Assembly (NCBI RefSeq): GCF_000196255.1
Contig: NC_006370.1
Coordinates: 2,679,411 to 2,743,410, forward strand
DNA from: Photobacterium profundum SS9
Lineage (GTDB): Bacteria > Pseudomonadota > Gammaproteobacteria > Enterobacterales > Vibrionaceae
Length of the DNA stretch: 64,000 bases
Direction: 5' to 3'
The notes beneath the pieces are model-generated. The model was not told the DNA's origin. It did not search any database and saw only the letters and a list, made by a program, of their open reading frames with translations. The position numbers and the translations under genes are program-made. Shown here piece by piece: positions 17,381-26,685 of the stretch (the first letter of the stretch is position 1; each line of letters opens with the position of its first letter).

Positions 17381-18763
17381 TTAAGCCGTGGTAACTTGCG
17401 ACTTCAGCGTTGAACTACGCTGGGTTGCTGACGGTATTTTATTTGGCTCATCTTCATCTTTCACGAAAACAACCAACATACCTGCAAATACCATTGAGAC
17501 TCCACCTAAGACGATTGCCATCATGGTGTCACCGTTAAATGCCCAGCGAGTAAAGAAGCCCAGAATACCAGCAGCTAGAATTTGAGGTAATACGATAAAG
17601 AAGTTAAATACCCCCATGTAGAACCCCATTTTCTTTGCAGGCAACGCACCAGCAAGGATCGCATAAGGCATACATAGAATACTTGCCCATGCTAACCCTA
17701 TACCCACCATATTCAGCATTAACATGTTAGGTGATTCGACTAAAGACACCGTTGCTAAACTGATGCCACCAATAATTAAGCTCAGGCTATGTACAAATTT
17801 ACGGCTTGTACGTCTTGCAAGCCACGGCAGTGCAAATGCAGCCAGCGCAGAAATACCGTTATAAGCAGCGAAACATAAACCCACCCAGTCAGCACCTTCG
17901 TTATAAAGTGCAGAGCTGCTATCTGTCGCACCAAAAATTTGAGAGGTTACCGCAGAGGTGGTGTAAATCCACATTGCAAATAAAGCAAACCAAGAGAAGA
18001 ATTGCACCATGGCTAGTTGCATCATGGTTTTAGGCATAGCACGGAGATCAGTCAGAATCTCTTTCATACTTGCTTTTTCTTCGGGTTCAGATGCCATTTT
18101 TACATCCGAAATATCTTCACCGTTGAATACTGCTAATTCTTTCGGTGAATATTCTTTGGTGCGATAAACCGTCCATAAGATAGAACCTAGGAACACCACA
18201 GCGCCACAAATGAACGAGATTTTAACAGACGGTGGTACTTCACCAACAGGTGCTGTATTTGCAACATTGAATACGTTACTCAGCACATATGGCATTGCAG
18301 AAGCAATAACAGAACCCACACCAATAAAGAAGGTTTGAACCGCAAAGCCTTCTGTACGTTGATCGGATGGTAGATTATCAGCAACTAACGCTCGGAACGG
18401 TTCCATCGACACGTTAATTGAGGCATCTAAGATCCACAACATACCAGCCGCGACCCAAAGATAAGGTGAATACGGCATAACGACTAGCGCTAGCGATGAT
18501 GCTATTGCACCAAATAAAAAATATGGACGTCGACGCCCTAACGGTGTCCAGGTTCGGTCACTAAAGTAACCAATAATAGGTTGTACAAGTAAGCCTGTAA
18601 GTGGTGCTGCAATCCATAAGATAGGGATTTGATCAATACTCGCACCAAGGGTTTCGAAAATTCGACTGACATTGGCATTTTGTAAACCAAAACCGAATTG
18701 AATCCCCATGAATCCAAAGCTCATATTCCATATTTGCCAAAAAGATAGGCGTGGCTTTTCCAT
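17381..18763 (-). CDS. MFS sugar transporter (SLC45/GPH-like, MalT type)
   Basis: Twelve-helix inner-membrane transporter, probably a sugar:cation symporter. The N-terminal half carries NMSFGFMGIQFGFGLQNANVS and the loop motif GYFSDRTWTPLGRRRPY, both typical of the SLC45/MalT-like branch that imports maltose and related sugars in marine gammaproteobacteria. A central hydrophilic loop is followed by the second six helices. I used ATG 18763 (460 aa), which has GGGAAAGAG directly upstream; a longer TTG start lies at 18787. Substrate is an inference. Confidence 0.8.
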   Translation of the reverse strand: MEKPRLSFWQIWNMSFGFMGIQFGFGLQNANVSRIFETLGASIDQIPILWIAAPLTGLLVQPIIGYFSDRTWTPLGRRRPYFLFGAIASSLALVVMPYSPYLWVAAGMLWILDASINVSMEPFRALVADNLPSDQRTEGFAVQTFFIGVGSVIASAMPYVLSNVFNVANTAPVGEVPPSVKISFICGAVVFLGSILWTVYRTKEYSPKELAVFNGEDISDVKMASEPEEKASMKEILTDLRAMPKTMMQLAMVQFFSWFALFAMWIYTTSAVTSQIFGATDSSSALYNEGADWVGLCFAAYNGISALAAFALPWLARRTSRKFVHSLSLIIGGISLATVSLVESPNMLMLNMVGIGLAWASILCMPYAILAGALPAKKMGFYMGVFNFFIVLPQILAAGILGFFTRWAFNGDTMMAIVLGGVSMVFAGMLVVFVKDEDEPNKIPSATQRSSTLKSQVTTA

Positions 18764-18998
18764 TTCTCTTTCCCGAAGTAATTCCAATTCTATTAAATGA
18801 TCGTCTTTTGCTTTTCGAAAATCACTTAGGAGAATTGGATCATTCCTTTCAATCTAATCACTCTTAATATTCACTTAAGCCGTGATCTAACAGTAAACAA
18901 AGCTTTTTTATACTTTGGATACATAACCTGATAAAAATCATTGCATTAGAACGACTTCTTTCGAGATGCAATCCTATGATAGACGCTGCCCTACCAAC

Positions 18999-19014
18999 CG
19001 TGATCAGTCTCACA
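18999..19014. promoter_or_regulatory. Candidate CRP-binding site
   Basis: CGTGA-TCAGTC-TCACA differs from the CRP consensus TGTGA-N6-TCACA at one base. It lies between the divergent MFS transporter and aspC genes, about 235 bases from the former and 280 from the latter. Confidence 0.45.
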
Positions 19015-19292
19015 TCAACAAGTTGCAGTTGTGGTTATTTTGATTAAATAACTACATTAATGGGATTTTTCATCAAATTAGCCGTTAAACGCCTACTTAG
19101 GTAGTAAAATTTCAACAATTAAGGTAAGGGGATATATTGACCATATGTAGTAAACGTTAAGCAAAAGTTCTAACTAAGGCGTGCTACAGATTTTTTTTAC
19201 CGCCAAATTGTTACAATTTCTTGTCAACAATCCACTGCAAAGGGTATAAATAGACTACTAAACAAATTATTTCTTAGCATGGATGACCACTA

Positions 19293-20483
19293 ATGTTTGA
19301 AAAAATCACTGCAGCGCCTGCCGACCCTATTCTTGGCTTAACTGATGAGTTTAAAAATGATACTCGCCCAGAGAAAATTAACTTGGGTGTAGGTATCTAT
19401 AAAGACGAGTCAGGAAACACGCCAGTACTTGCTACAGTAAAAAAAGCAGAAGCTATTTTGCTGGAAAAAGAAACGACTAAGTCGTACTTAGGCATTCCAG
19501 GTACAGCAGAGTACGGTCTTGCCGTTCAGCAGTTATTATTTGGTGCTAACGCTACTATTATTTCAGACAAACGAGCTCAAACAGCACAAGCTCCAGGAGG
19601 TACAGGCGCACTACGTGTTGCTGCCGAGTTTATTAAACGCCAACTAGGCGATGTGAAAGTATGGATCAGTAACCCAACATGGGCTAACCACATCGGTGTA
19701 TTCGCGGCTGCAGGTTTAGAAACGGCTTCTTACTCTTATTACAATGCAGAAACTAAAGACATCGATTTTGATGCTGCTTTAGCTGATCTTGCAAACGCAA
19801 ATGAAGGCGATATTGTTTTGCTACACGGTTGCTGCCACAACCCAACAGGTATCGACCCTGTTGAAGCTCAGTGGCACCAGCTAGCGGCGCTGTGTGTAGA
19901 GAAAAAGTTACTGCCAATGTTCGACTTTGCATATCAAGGTTTCGCAGTAGGCGTTGAAGAAGATGCACAAGGTTTACGTATTTTCGCCGAGCAGTGTTCT
20001 GAACTATTGGTGGCGAGCTCTTTCTCTAAAAACTTTGGCCTATACAACGAACGTGTTGGCGCGTTCACTCTTGTTGGTAAGAATGCAGAGCAAGCTGCAA
20101 CAGCATTTAGCCAAGTGAAAAGTATTGCTCGTGTTATTTACTCGAACCCGCCAGCACACGGTGCAGCAATCGTTACCCTGATTCTAAATGATGAAGCATT
20201 GCGTAATGAGTGGGAACAAGAAGTAGCCGATATGCGCAATCGTATTCAAGAAATGCGCACACTTTTCGTTCAAACATTAAAAGACTGTGGTGTTGATGCT
20301 GACTTCAGCTTTATTGAACGTCAAAATGGTATGTTTTCGTTTTCTGGTCTAAACAAAGACCAAGTAAATCGCCTAAAAGAAGAGTTTGGCATTTACATTG
20401 TTGGTTCTGGCCGCATTAGTGTTGCTGGTATGACAAAGAACAACATGCTGCCATTATGTAAAGGTATTGCAGCTGTGCTATAA
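19293..20483 (+). CDS. aspC: Aspartate aminotransferase AspC
   Basis: Class I PLP aminotransferase that interconverts aspartate/2-oxoglutarate and oxaloacetate/glutamate. The PLP lysine is in [14 protein letters not shown] (about 246). [23 protein letters not shown] and the C-terminal SGRISVAGM carry the remaining cofactor and substrate residues. At 396 aa it is the same size as E. coli AspC. Lying near asnS and the gloC/mepK/ldtD block, it keeps the neighbourhood known from E. coli. Confidence 0.95.
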   Translation: MFEKITAAPADPILGLTDEFKNDTRPEKINLGVGIYKDESGNTPVLATVKKAEAILLEKETTKSYLGIPGTAEYGLAVQQLLFGANATIISDKRAQTAQAPGGTGALRVAAEFIKRQLGDVKVWISNPTWANHIGVFAAAGLETASYSYYNAETKDIDFDAALADLANANEGDIVLLHGCCHNPTGIDPVEAQWHQLAALCVEKKLLPMFDFAYQGFAVGVEEDAQGLRIFAEQCSELLVASSFSKNFGLYNERVGAFTLVGKNAEQAATAFSQVKSIARVIYSNPPAHGAAIVTLILNDEALRNEWEQEVADMRNRIQEMRTLFVQTLKDCGVDADFSFIERQNGMFSFSGLNKDQVNRLKEEFGIYIVGSGRISVAGMTKNNMLPLCKGIAAVL

Positions 20484-20517
20484 GAGCTCTCTATTACTCT
20501 AAATAACCTGGCAAATA

Positions 20518-20546
20518 AAAAAAGGCGCTAATCAGCGCCTTTTCTA
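20518..20546 (+). terminator. Terminator after aspC
   Basis: AAAAGGCGCT and AGCGCCTTTT arms around AATC. Confidence 0.9.
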
Positions 20547-20609
20547 CATTTTCACGAATAATCTAACTGCTTTATTATAATCGTTTTGTTGATGCGACTG
20601 CTGCACACA

Positions 20610-20915
20610 TTAGCCAGATTTACCTAAAGGCAGCACATTACAAAAAAGTTCCCTTTCATACTGAGTCTCTAATTGTGCTCGCCAAGGCCTTGTTGATATA
20701 GGTACTAAATAAAAAGTTTCACGCGTTGTATCTGTAACAAACGCCATGCCATGTCTCATTAACTCATAATGAATATCATGAACAAATCCAAGCGAGAAAC
20801 TCTGTCTTCCCGTTAATTGATTAATATCATCGCGCGTCAAACATACCCCTTGCTCATCTTCAGCAAAACGATTACGAAGCCAGTCAGAAAATTCTCTAGC
20901 ACTTATCATTGTCAT
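20610..20915 (-). CDS. Small conserved-looking protein of unknown function (101 aa)
   Basis: I do not recognise a named family. The 101 residues are soluble and mixed charged. The middle (LTRDDINQLTGRQSFSLGFVHDIHYELMRHG, quoted in part: LTRDDINQLTG, VHDIHYELM) followed by AFVTDTTRETFYLVPI has the helix-helix-hairpin feel of a winged helix, but no DNA-contact motif is clear. It has an in-frame ATG with GGAGG-like bases (CGGAGGCTA) upstream, and codon use resembles its neighbours, so I regard it as a real gene. Confidence 0.6.
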   Translation of the reverse strand: MTMISAREFSDWLRNRFAEDEQGVCLTRDDINQLTGRQSFSLGFVHDIHYELMRHGMAFVTDTTRETFYLVPISTRPWRAQLETQYERELFCNVLPLGKSG

Positions 20916-21190
20916 AAAAGATAGCCTCCGAGTGTCATAGCTAGGTACCTGATAAATTTCACTTCGTTATCAATAGTTATAGCAGAGAGACAAAAAATAG
21001 TCATTTTTGTGACATAGCTAAAGGTATCAATCAATAAAACAAGGAAATGAATAGAATTCTAATTAATAAGAAATAACGAGGTAAACCGCGTGATAGGAGG
21101 GACTAATAAGGATAACAAGCACAGGGATTATGCCAAAGTCTTATAAGTAAGAATAATGAAAAAAGATTGGAATTTAGACGTTAAAAAAGA
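20916..21190. other. Intergenic stretch without recognised features
   Basis: About 275 bases, A/T-rich, with no gene and no clear regulatory motif. Confidence 0.5.
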
Positions 21191-21198
21191 GTGGGGAC

Positions 21199-21228
21199 AC
21201 CCGCTTCTTAAAATTAAGAAGCGGGTTT
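21199..21228. terminator. Hairpin downstream of the winged-helix gene
   Basis: ACCCGCTTCTT and AAGAAGCGGGT perfect 11-bp arms with a six-base loop. The T-run is short (TTT on the + side), so the efficiency is unclear. Confidence 0.65.
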
Positions 21229-21236
21229 AGCTATAA

Positions 21237-21647
21237 TTAAGCAGCTTTATAAAGCACTTTATTACCAGCTAATTGGATACGCTCAACTAAGCCTTCTTCA
21301 GCCAGTTTTTTAAGCGCACCAGTGGCCCATGAAGCTGCTTTCGCATCTTCTTGGCCAGCCTGAAGACCAATACCTTTCGGGTTTAGACCTTCTGGGTTGC
21401 TAACAACAATATCCAGCACTTGTTGCTGCTTTGGAGTTAAAGACACTTGAGCCGCAGCAGGTGCTGTAGCTTCAACTGGCTTTTGCTCTTCAACAACTTT
21501 TGGCGCTGGCGCAGCAGCTTTAACTGTTTCTGCAGTTGGTGCTTTTTTCACAACAACTTTCTCAGCTGTTGGCTTTGCTACCGCTACAGTCGCTTTAATA
21601 CGCTTTTGTAACTTAAGCTGAACTTTACGTTTGTGAGAGATTCTCAT
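21237..21647 (-). CDS. Winged-helix protein with basic, Ala/Pro/Val-rich N-terminal tail
   Basis: The first 70 residues are strongly basic at the start (MRISHKRKVQLKLQKR), then become a low-complexity Ala/Val/Pro/Lys stretch (VVVKKAPTAETVKAAAPAPK). The C-terminal 65 residues form a MarR-like winged helix: SLTPKQQQVLDIV, NPEGLNPKGIG, TGALKKLAEEGLVERI, NKVLYKAA. It probably binds DNA with an H1-like disordered tail. The ribosome-binding site AGGAAA precedes ATG 21647. It is a single gene; targets cannot be read from the sequence. Confidence 0.7.
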   Translation of the reverse strand: MRISHKRKVQLKLQKRIKATVAVAKPTAEKVVVKKAPTAETVKAAAPAPKVVEEQKPVEATAPAAAQVSLTPKQQQVLDIVVSNPEGLNPKGIGLQAGQEDAKAASWATGALKKLAEEGLVERIQLAGNKVLYKAA

Positions 21648-22151
21648 TAAATTTCCTACTCCGTTGCACTACTTTCAGTCACCACTGTTCCAGCGGGAAA
21701 AAGTAAGCGCGTGTTATACCAAGTATGCCCGAGGAATGCCAGCAAACGGTTATTTAACATGCAACAAAGTATGACTTTACTTAAAAACAGAAGAGAAGTT
21801 CTCACTTTTAACAAAAAAACCGCTCAATTAGTGACAAAATCATTCCTACAGCTGTGATGTTTTTCTGTTGTAAAAATGATAATAAAATAGGGTAAACCAT
21901 TGTGAAATGGTTAATTAATACGATAAGAATGAAGATGAATAGTCTACTAATCGACCTGTTGCATAGTTTATTTGCTTTAGAGGTTATTTTTCGAAATATT
22001 CTAGGGCGTGTTGAAGTTCGATTAAGCAGATATGCCAAGATTACACCATACTATTTAAAGTGGTTATTTTAATCGTATAACCATCATTAATCTCCTAAAC
22101 ACATGATATCGGCTACTTTAAATACTCTGATTCAAAGACAAGAGAACACTA
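21648..22151. other. Intergenic region without recognised features
   Basis: About 500 A/T-rich bases. Reading frames here look like chance frames with no ribosome-binding site. It must hold the promoters for both divergent neighbours. Confidence 0.5.
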
Positions 22152-22817
22152 TTGAATACGGTATATATAAAACCACCAGTACCTAAATCAGGGGCATACT
22201 TGATGATATTTAGCCTTGTGGCATTAATGCTGCTTGGTGTTGGTGTATTTTTATTTCCACAAGCCAATGGTGCCGCTATAGCCATTATTCTTATCATATG
22301 CATCACAGCCCTGATCATAGCGATCAGACAATCCACTGATACCGACCTTTCTTTCACCCTTACTTTTATGCATCTGCAATACCATAGCCCAACGGGTGGA
22401 TGGGTAACAAGATGGCAGAATATTAGCGAAATAGGGCCCGCAACTATTTCAAAAGAAGGTTGGCATCAAACCTTGCCATGGGCGGGGGTGAAGATTAAGG
22501 ATTACGACGAATTTTTAAATACAATTTGCCCTCGGATCGCCAGTAAAATACTGATAGAACAGCGAGGGCTATTAATATTGGCGTACAAGCAATTAACGTC
22601 CCCACCCCATGAAATCGAAGACATGCTTTTTGATGATACCCATTACATTACTTCCAGCGGTAAAAGTATGAAGGGGTTGTTAGCAATGTTGGCAAATAGA
22701 ATGCGATACAACCGTGAATTACTTGGTTATGATTTTTTTATTTCAGAAGACGAACTCGATAGACCAATAAATGATTTTATTGGTCTAACGCGGCGATATA
22801 TTGCGGACTCCCGCTAG
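22152..22817 (+). CDS. Membrane protein, probably DUF2982 family
   Basis: A 221-aa protein with two adjacent N-terminal membrane helices (GAYLMIFSLVALMLLGVGVFLF and AAIAIILIICITALIIAI, each about 20 residues), then a soluble domain (LQYHSPTGGWVTRWQNISEIG, LPWAGVKIKDYDEFL, ISEDELDRPINDFIGL; fragments). The order resembles the vibrio DUF2982 proteins as I remember them; no function is known. The start is TTG at 22152 with AAGAGA upstream; the next ATG would cut into the first helix. Confidence 0.65.
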   Translation: MNTVYIKPPVPKSGAYLMIFSLVALMLLGVGVFLFPQANGAAIAIILIICITALIIAIRQSTDTDLSFTLTFMHLQYHSPTGGWVTRWQNISEIGPATISKEGWHQTLPWAGVKIKDYDEFLNTICPRIASKILIEQRGLLILAYKQLTSPPHEIEDMLFDDTHYITSSGKSMKGLLAMLANRMRYNRELLGYDFFISEDELDRPINDFIGLTRRYIADSR

Positions 22818-22829
22818 CCGCACTATCTA

Positions 22830-22873
22830 TATGCTCGTTTCAGCGAGAATTTATTGGGGTTACTTGGGTATAG
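22830..22873. repeat. Dispersed palindromic repeat, copy 2
   Basis: Carries the CTCGTTTCAGCGAG core and ends in ACTTGGGTATA. Its right end overlaps the last codons of uhpC, so the repeat supplies the stop codon of that gene. Confidence 0.75.
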
Positions 22874-24197
22874 CTGCAGCACTTACATCTGACGTTTGTG
22901 CTTTTAAGAACGGTAACAACAGTAGACCTACCACTGCAGCGGCACATGAAATAACTGTAAAGAAGCCAGCCCAATGGTACTGCTCCATAATTAACGCTAG
23001 AGGATACCCCGCTAAAGCCGCCCCCATATAGGCAAACAGACCAACAAAGCCTGTAGCAGCGCCTACAGAGTCTTTATGCGAGCATTCTGCAGCAGCCATA
23101 CCGATCAACATCTGGGGACCGAAAACAAAAAAACCGATTGCAAAGAAACATCCCGCTTGTAGCACAAACCCAGTCATCGGCATTAACCATAAAGCTGCAA
23201 CCGATAAAAAGATCCCAATGGCAAAAATCAGGTTCATGGGCCCACGATTTCCGTCAAATATTTTATCTGACCCCCAACCCGCAACTAAAGAACCAACAAA
23301 ACCACCAACTTCGAATAACGACAAGGCAGCATTCGCGGTGATTAGACTGTAATGATGTTGTTCAGTCAGATAGAGATTGCCCCAATCATTGATGGCAGTT
23401 CGCACGATATAAACAAGAACATAACTAAAAGCCAGTAACCAAATATATTTATTATTTAAAACATATTTCTTTAATATTTCAGTGTTAGTTAAGCCTAACC
23501 CTTCATTTTCTTGCGCTAACTCTAGCGCATCGTTACGCCAGTGCCCAACAGTTGGTAGCCCCAAGGTCACAGGTTTATCACGCAAGCGCCAACAAAGAAA
23601 TAGTCCCACAAAAACAGCTAAAATACCGGGAATAATAAAGCCATATCGCCAGCCGTAATGCAAAGTCACAACACCCACGAGTAAAGGGATCAATGCCCCC
23701 CCTACATTATGTGCGGTATTCCATAAAGACCACCAAAAGCCACGCTCTGAACGGGAGTACCAGGTTGTAAGCAATTTAGAACAAGAGGGCCAGCCCCACC
23801 CTTGAAACCACGCATTGGTCATCCACAGCAAGGTGAACATAACGATAGAACTAGAAAAGCCAAAAAGAATATTCACAATACCCGTCATGACCAATCCTAT
23901 TCCCATAAAATAGCGTGGGTTTGACCGATCAGACACGATGCCAGATAAAAACTTAGAGACACCGTAAGTAATATAAAAAAGTGTCCCCATTAAGCCAATA
24001 TCTGACTTATCGAGCCCTAAATCAGCAATCATTGCCGGCATCGCGTAATTAAAGCTTTTGCGAGTGAAATAAAACAAAGCATAACCCGCATACATGGTAA
24101 GCATAATATGAAAGCGCCAGTACTTATAAAGCTCATCGATTTGCTTTGGATCTTTCACTGGCTGTACATGCTGTTCCGACTTTAAAAAACCGATCAT
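22860..24197 (-). CDS. uhpC: Hexose-phosphate sensor/receptor UhpC
   Basis: Membrane protein of the organophosphate:Pi antiporter family that senses external glucose-6-phosphate and activates the kinase UhpB. Its sequence follows E. coli UhpC almost throughout: YALFYFTRKSFNYAMPA, YGVSKFLSGIVSDRSNPRYF, WNTAHNVGGALIP, INDWGNLYL and FGPQMLIGMAAAECSHKDS (fragments). Length is 445 aa, with about twelve helices. It is the last gene of uhpABC. The final residues (AIPK) are encoded by a dispersed repeat. Confidence 0.95.
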   Translation of the reverse strand: MIGFLKSEQHVQPVKDPKQIDELYKYWRFHIMLTMYAGYALFYFTRKSFNYAMPAMIADLGLDKSDIGLMGTLFYITYGVSKFLSGIVSDRSNPRYFMGIGLVMTGIVNILFGFSSSIVMFTLLWMTNAWFQGWGWPSCSKLLTTWYSRSERGFWWSLWNTAHNVGGALIPLLVGVVTLHYGWRYGFIIPGILAVFVGLFLCWRLRDKPVTLGLPTVGHWRNDALELAQENEGLGLTNTEILKKYVLNNKYIWLLAFSYVLVYIVRTAINDWGNLYLTEQHHYSLITANAALSLFEVGGFVGSLVAGWGSDKIFDGNRGPMNLIFAIGIFLSVAALWLMPMTGFVLQAGCFFAIGFFVFGPQMLIGMAAAECSHKDSVGAATGFVGLFAYMGAALAGYPLALIMEQYHWAGFFTVISCAAAVVGLLLLPFLKAQTSDVSAAAIPK

Positions 24198-24262
24198 ATA
24201 TTTAGGTCTTCATTTGGAAAATAAATAATGGTGCCGTAAGAAACGTATTGAACGTTCATGAT

Positions 24263-25858
24263 TTAGAGCTTGGGTAATACAACATGTAATGCGGTACCGG
24301 GCTTTTGGGTGCCAGAATCACTGCTAAGGGTAAATTCCCCACCTAAGGCTTGCACTCTTTCTTTCATTCCACGTAAACCAAAACCACGTAACGCCTCTTC
24401 AGGTTTAAACCCCACACCGTTATCTTTCACGGTTAAATAAATATCGTTCTCGAAGGTTATTGTGATTTTTGCCTCGGTAGCTTGCGCGTACTTCACCATG
24501 TTATTTAACGCTTCTTGGCAAATTCGATAGAGTGTTACGCTGGTCGCATCGCTTAAATCTAAATCAACATCCGTCGGTTCATTCCAAATAATGGTGGTCG
24601 AAATCCCATTTGCTTCGCACTCTAACTCGCGCACTAGCTGGTGAATTGCCTCTTCTAAACCAAGGTCGTCTAACGTTTTAGGCCGTAGCTGCGTTAATAA
24701 CCCTTTCGTGGTGTCATAAATATTCAATGACAGACTTTCAATGGTTGATGCGCAACTCTCACCCATCGGGGTATTTTCAACCCGTTTTAAAATACTGGCT
24801 TGGGTACGAATAGCAGTGATGTTCTGCCCTATTTCATCATGTAACTCTCGGGCGATATCTCGACGCACGGATTCTTCTGCTTTTACTAATTGACGGGATA
24901 AGTTGTGATTACGATTTAACTCATGCCTGAGCTTTTGATTCAATTCACGTTGGCGTTGAATACCCATACCCAGCAATATCCCCGTTAAACTTTGTGCAGA
25001 CAGCGACAGTAATAAGTCTGTTATTTCCATATTACTCACGCCACTACGGGCGGCAATTAAGGCCACGCTGTTAAGCAATGTTCCTAATAGTGCCCCTTGC
25101 CATCCGTAACGAAAAGCGAGCAAAATAATAGGAATGGCTAAACAAAATGGAGCAAATCGACGTAATTCTTCAGGTAACCCCACTTGAGCAGCAATACTTA
25201 ATGCAAACAACACAACATAGATAACCACGTGTCTGCTTCTTAGCTCAATGGGTTTAGAGACAAGATTAACCGTTAAGGGAATCCACGATTTCTGGAACAA
25301 ATAACTCCAGATTAAATAGCAACTTGGCACCAACATTAAACCGCCAGTTACACTCACAAGAAACACCATCCATAATGAATACAGTGGTGCTGTGATCAAT
25401 GCGGCATCTTGTACACCCTGCATCTGTAAGCTAAGTATTTGTAAACTAGGCATTTGTAAACTAGGTATTTGCGAACTAAATACCAATACATTCAGTAGCG
25501 CAGTTGAAAAAATGACGACGCCCATAACGCACAACCGACGCCATTGAGAACCATAATAATATTTTTGTGCAAACCAAATAATCGGCACACTTATCAAGCT
25601 GGCAGCAATCACTGACAACCATTGCGGCTGATCGAGTAAAATAGCCAATGACACCATTAACCACCATTCAGCACCGTAAACCGCAAGCCAATAACGTTTA
25701 GGGGTATGTAATACGGTGCCAAGACGCAGAGCAAAAGGGAAAAGTAAAATCGCAAGCTCTGGTTCCATGATGAAATAATAGGAAAGCACCCATAAGCAAA
25801 ACCAGCTACAAGATATCAGTAACCAACCACATAAAGATGTTATGCCGTAATTTCGCAT
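24263..25858 (-). CDS. uhpB: Sensor histidine kinase UhpB
   Basis: Membrane histidine kinase that, with UhpC, phosphorylates UhpA. The N-terminal half is a MASE1-like multi-helix region (about residues 1-300). The HisKA_3 dimerisation motif ARELHDEIGQNITA puts the phosphorylated histidine at about 340, and the ATPase domain has LYRICQEALNNMVKYAQA, VKDNGVGF and GLRGMKERV. It has 531 aa. A four-unit 15-bp tandem repeat lies in the membrane half. Its ATG shares one base with the uhpA stop (TAATG), indicating coupled translation. Confidence 0.93.
   Translation of the reverse strand: MRNYGITSLCGWLLISCSWFCLWVLSYYFIMEPELAILLFPFALRLGTVLHTPKRYWLAVYGAEWWLMVSLAILLDQPQWLSVIAASLISVPIIWFAQKYYYGSQWRRLCVMGVVIFSTALLNVLVFSSQIPSLQMPSLQILSLQMQGVQDAALITAPLYSLWMVFLVSVTGGLMLVPSCYLIWSYLFQKSWIPLTVNLVSKPIELRSRHVVIYVVLFALSIAAQVGLPEELRRFAPFCLAIPIILLAFRYGWQGALLGTLLNSVALIAARSGVSNMEITDLLLSLSAQSLTGILLGMGIQRQRELNQKLRHELNRNHNLSRQLVKAEESVRRDIARELHDEIGQNITAIRTQASILKRVENTPMGESCASTIESLSLNIYDTTKGLLTQLRPKTLDDLGLEEAIHQLVRELECEANGISTTIIWNEPTDVDLDLSDATSVTLYRICQEALNNMVKYAQATEAKITITFENDIYLTVKDNGVGFKPEEALRGFGLRGMKERVQALGGEFTLSSDSGTQKPGTALHVVLPKL
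25423..25482 (-). repeat. 15-bp tandem repeat inside uhpB (four units)
   Basis: Four successive 15-base units resembling TTGTAAACTAGGTAT on the + strand, with 0-4 differences each. They encode repeated pentapeptides of the form LQMPS/LQILS in the membrane part of UhpB and keep the frame. Confidence 0.85.
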
Positions 25859-26466
25859 TACACTGTTTCACTCTCGAAGCATTTCGCAAGCTCTACATTG
25901 TTTTTGACATTCAACTTATCCATGGCATTAGCACGATGTACATGCACCGTTTTATGACTTAAACCAAGACGAACAGCGACGGCTTTAACATCCAAACCTA
26001 GTGCTAGCATTTCACCTATCTGACGTTCACGTTTGGTCAGTTGCTCTATGGGTTGTCGACTGCGGTTGGGGGTCACCAATTTCATTGTAAGATCGGGCGT
26101 TAAATAACACCCCCCGCTCGCCACCGTTCGAACCGCTTGTACGAGTTCATCAGGGCTGCATCGCTTGGTTAAATACCCTCGCGCCCCCGACTCTAGCGCT
26201 TTTTCTACAATTGCCGCTGAATCATGCACGCTTAACATAATGCAAGATATACCAGAAGGAAGATCGGCTAATAATGAAAGGCCACTTTCATCAGGCATAG
26301 AGATATCAAGAATACACACATCAGCGTCTGAACCCGGTAAACCTTTGCGCGCTTCTAAAGCAGAACCGAACTCACCAACAACATTAATATCAGATTCCAG
26401 TGATAAGAGTTGAGCAAACCCGGAACGGACAATAATGTGATCATCAACCAGTGCAACTTTGATCAT
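25858..26466 (-). CDS. uhpA: Response regulator UhpA
   Basis: NarL/LuxR-type activator of uhpT. The receiver domain starts [16 protein letters not shown], the phosphoacceptor is Asp54 in [12 protein letters not shown], and the conserved lysine is in [11 protein letters not shown]. The C-terminal HTH is [15 protein letters not shown] through [17 protein letters not shown]. From ATG 26466 it has 202 aa and lines up with E. coli UhpA; a longer frame to 26553 is not supported. The gene follows uhpT on the same strand after the uhpT terminator. Confidence 0.95.
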   Translation of the reverse strand: MIKVALVDDHIIVRSGFAQLLSLESDINVVGEFGSALEARKGLPGSDADVCILDISMPDESGLSLLADLPSGISCIMLSVHDSAAIVEKALESGARGYLTKRCSPDELVQAVRTVASGGCYLTPDLTMKLVTPNRSRQPIEQLTKRERQIGEMLALGLDVKAVAVRLGLSHKTVHVHRANAMDKLNVKNNVELAKCFESETV

Positions 26467-26638
26467 CTGTAAATACCCAAGAAAGTGTAAAAAGGAGGCT
26501 AAACTACATCCATCTTTCATCGCAAGCAAGGTAGAAAAAATGCAACAGAACAACCAACATGATATTTCACGGTTTTATTTTTGGTTGGTCTTCACTGTCA
26601 CTCGCCATTTTGATTTAAATATAAAAATACCCTCATAT

Positions 26639-26666
26639 AAAAAAGCCACCCTTTTAGGTGGCTTCG
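26639..26666 (-). terminator. Terminator after uhpT
   Basis: On the minus strand AAGCCACC and GGTGGCTT arms are followed by six T residues. It separates uhpT from uhpA. Confidence 0.85.
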
Positions 26667-26685
26667 TTGTATGTATTACTTAATA

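Noticed and set aside
21808..22038. 76-codon frame on the minus strand
   Set aside because: A/T-rich chance frame with no start signal.
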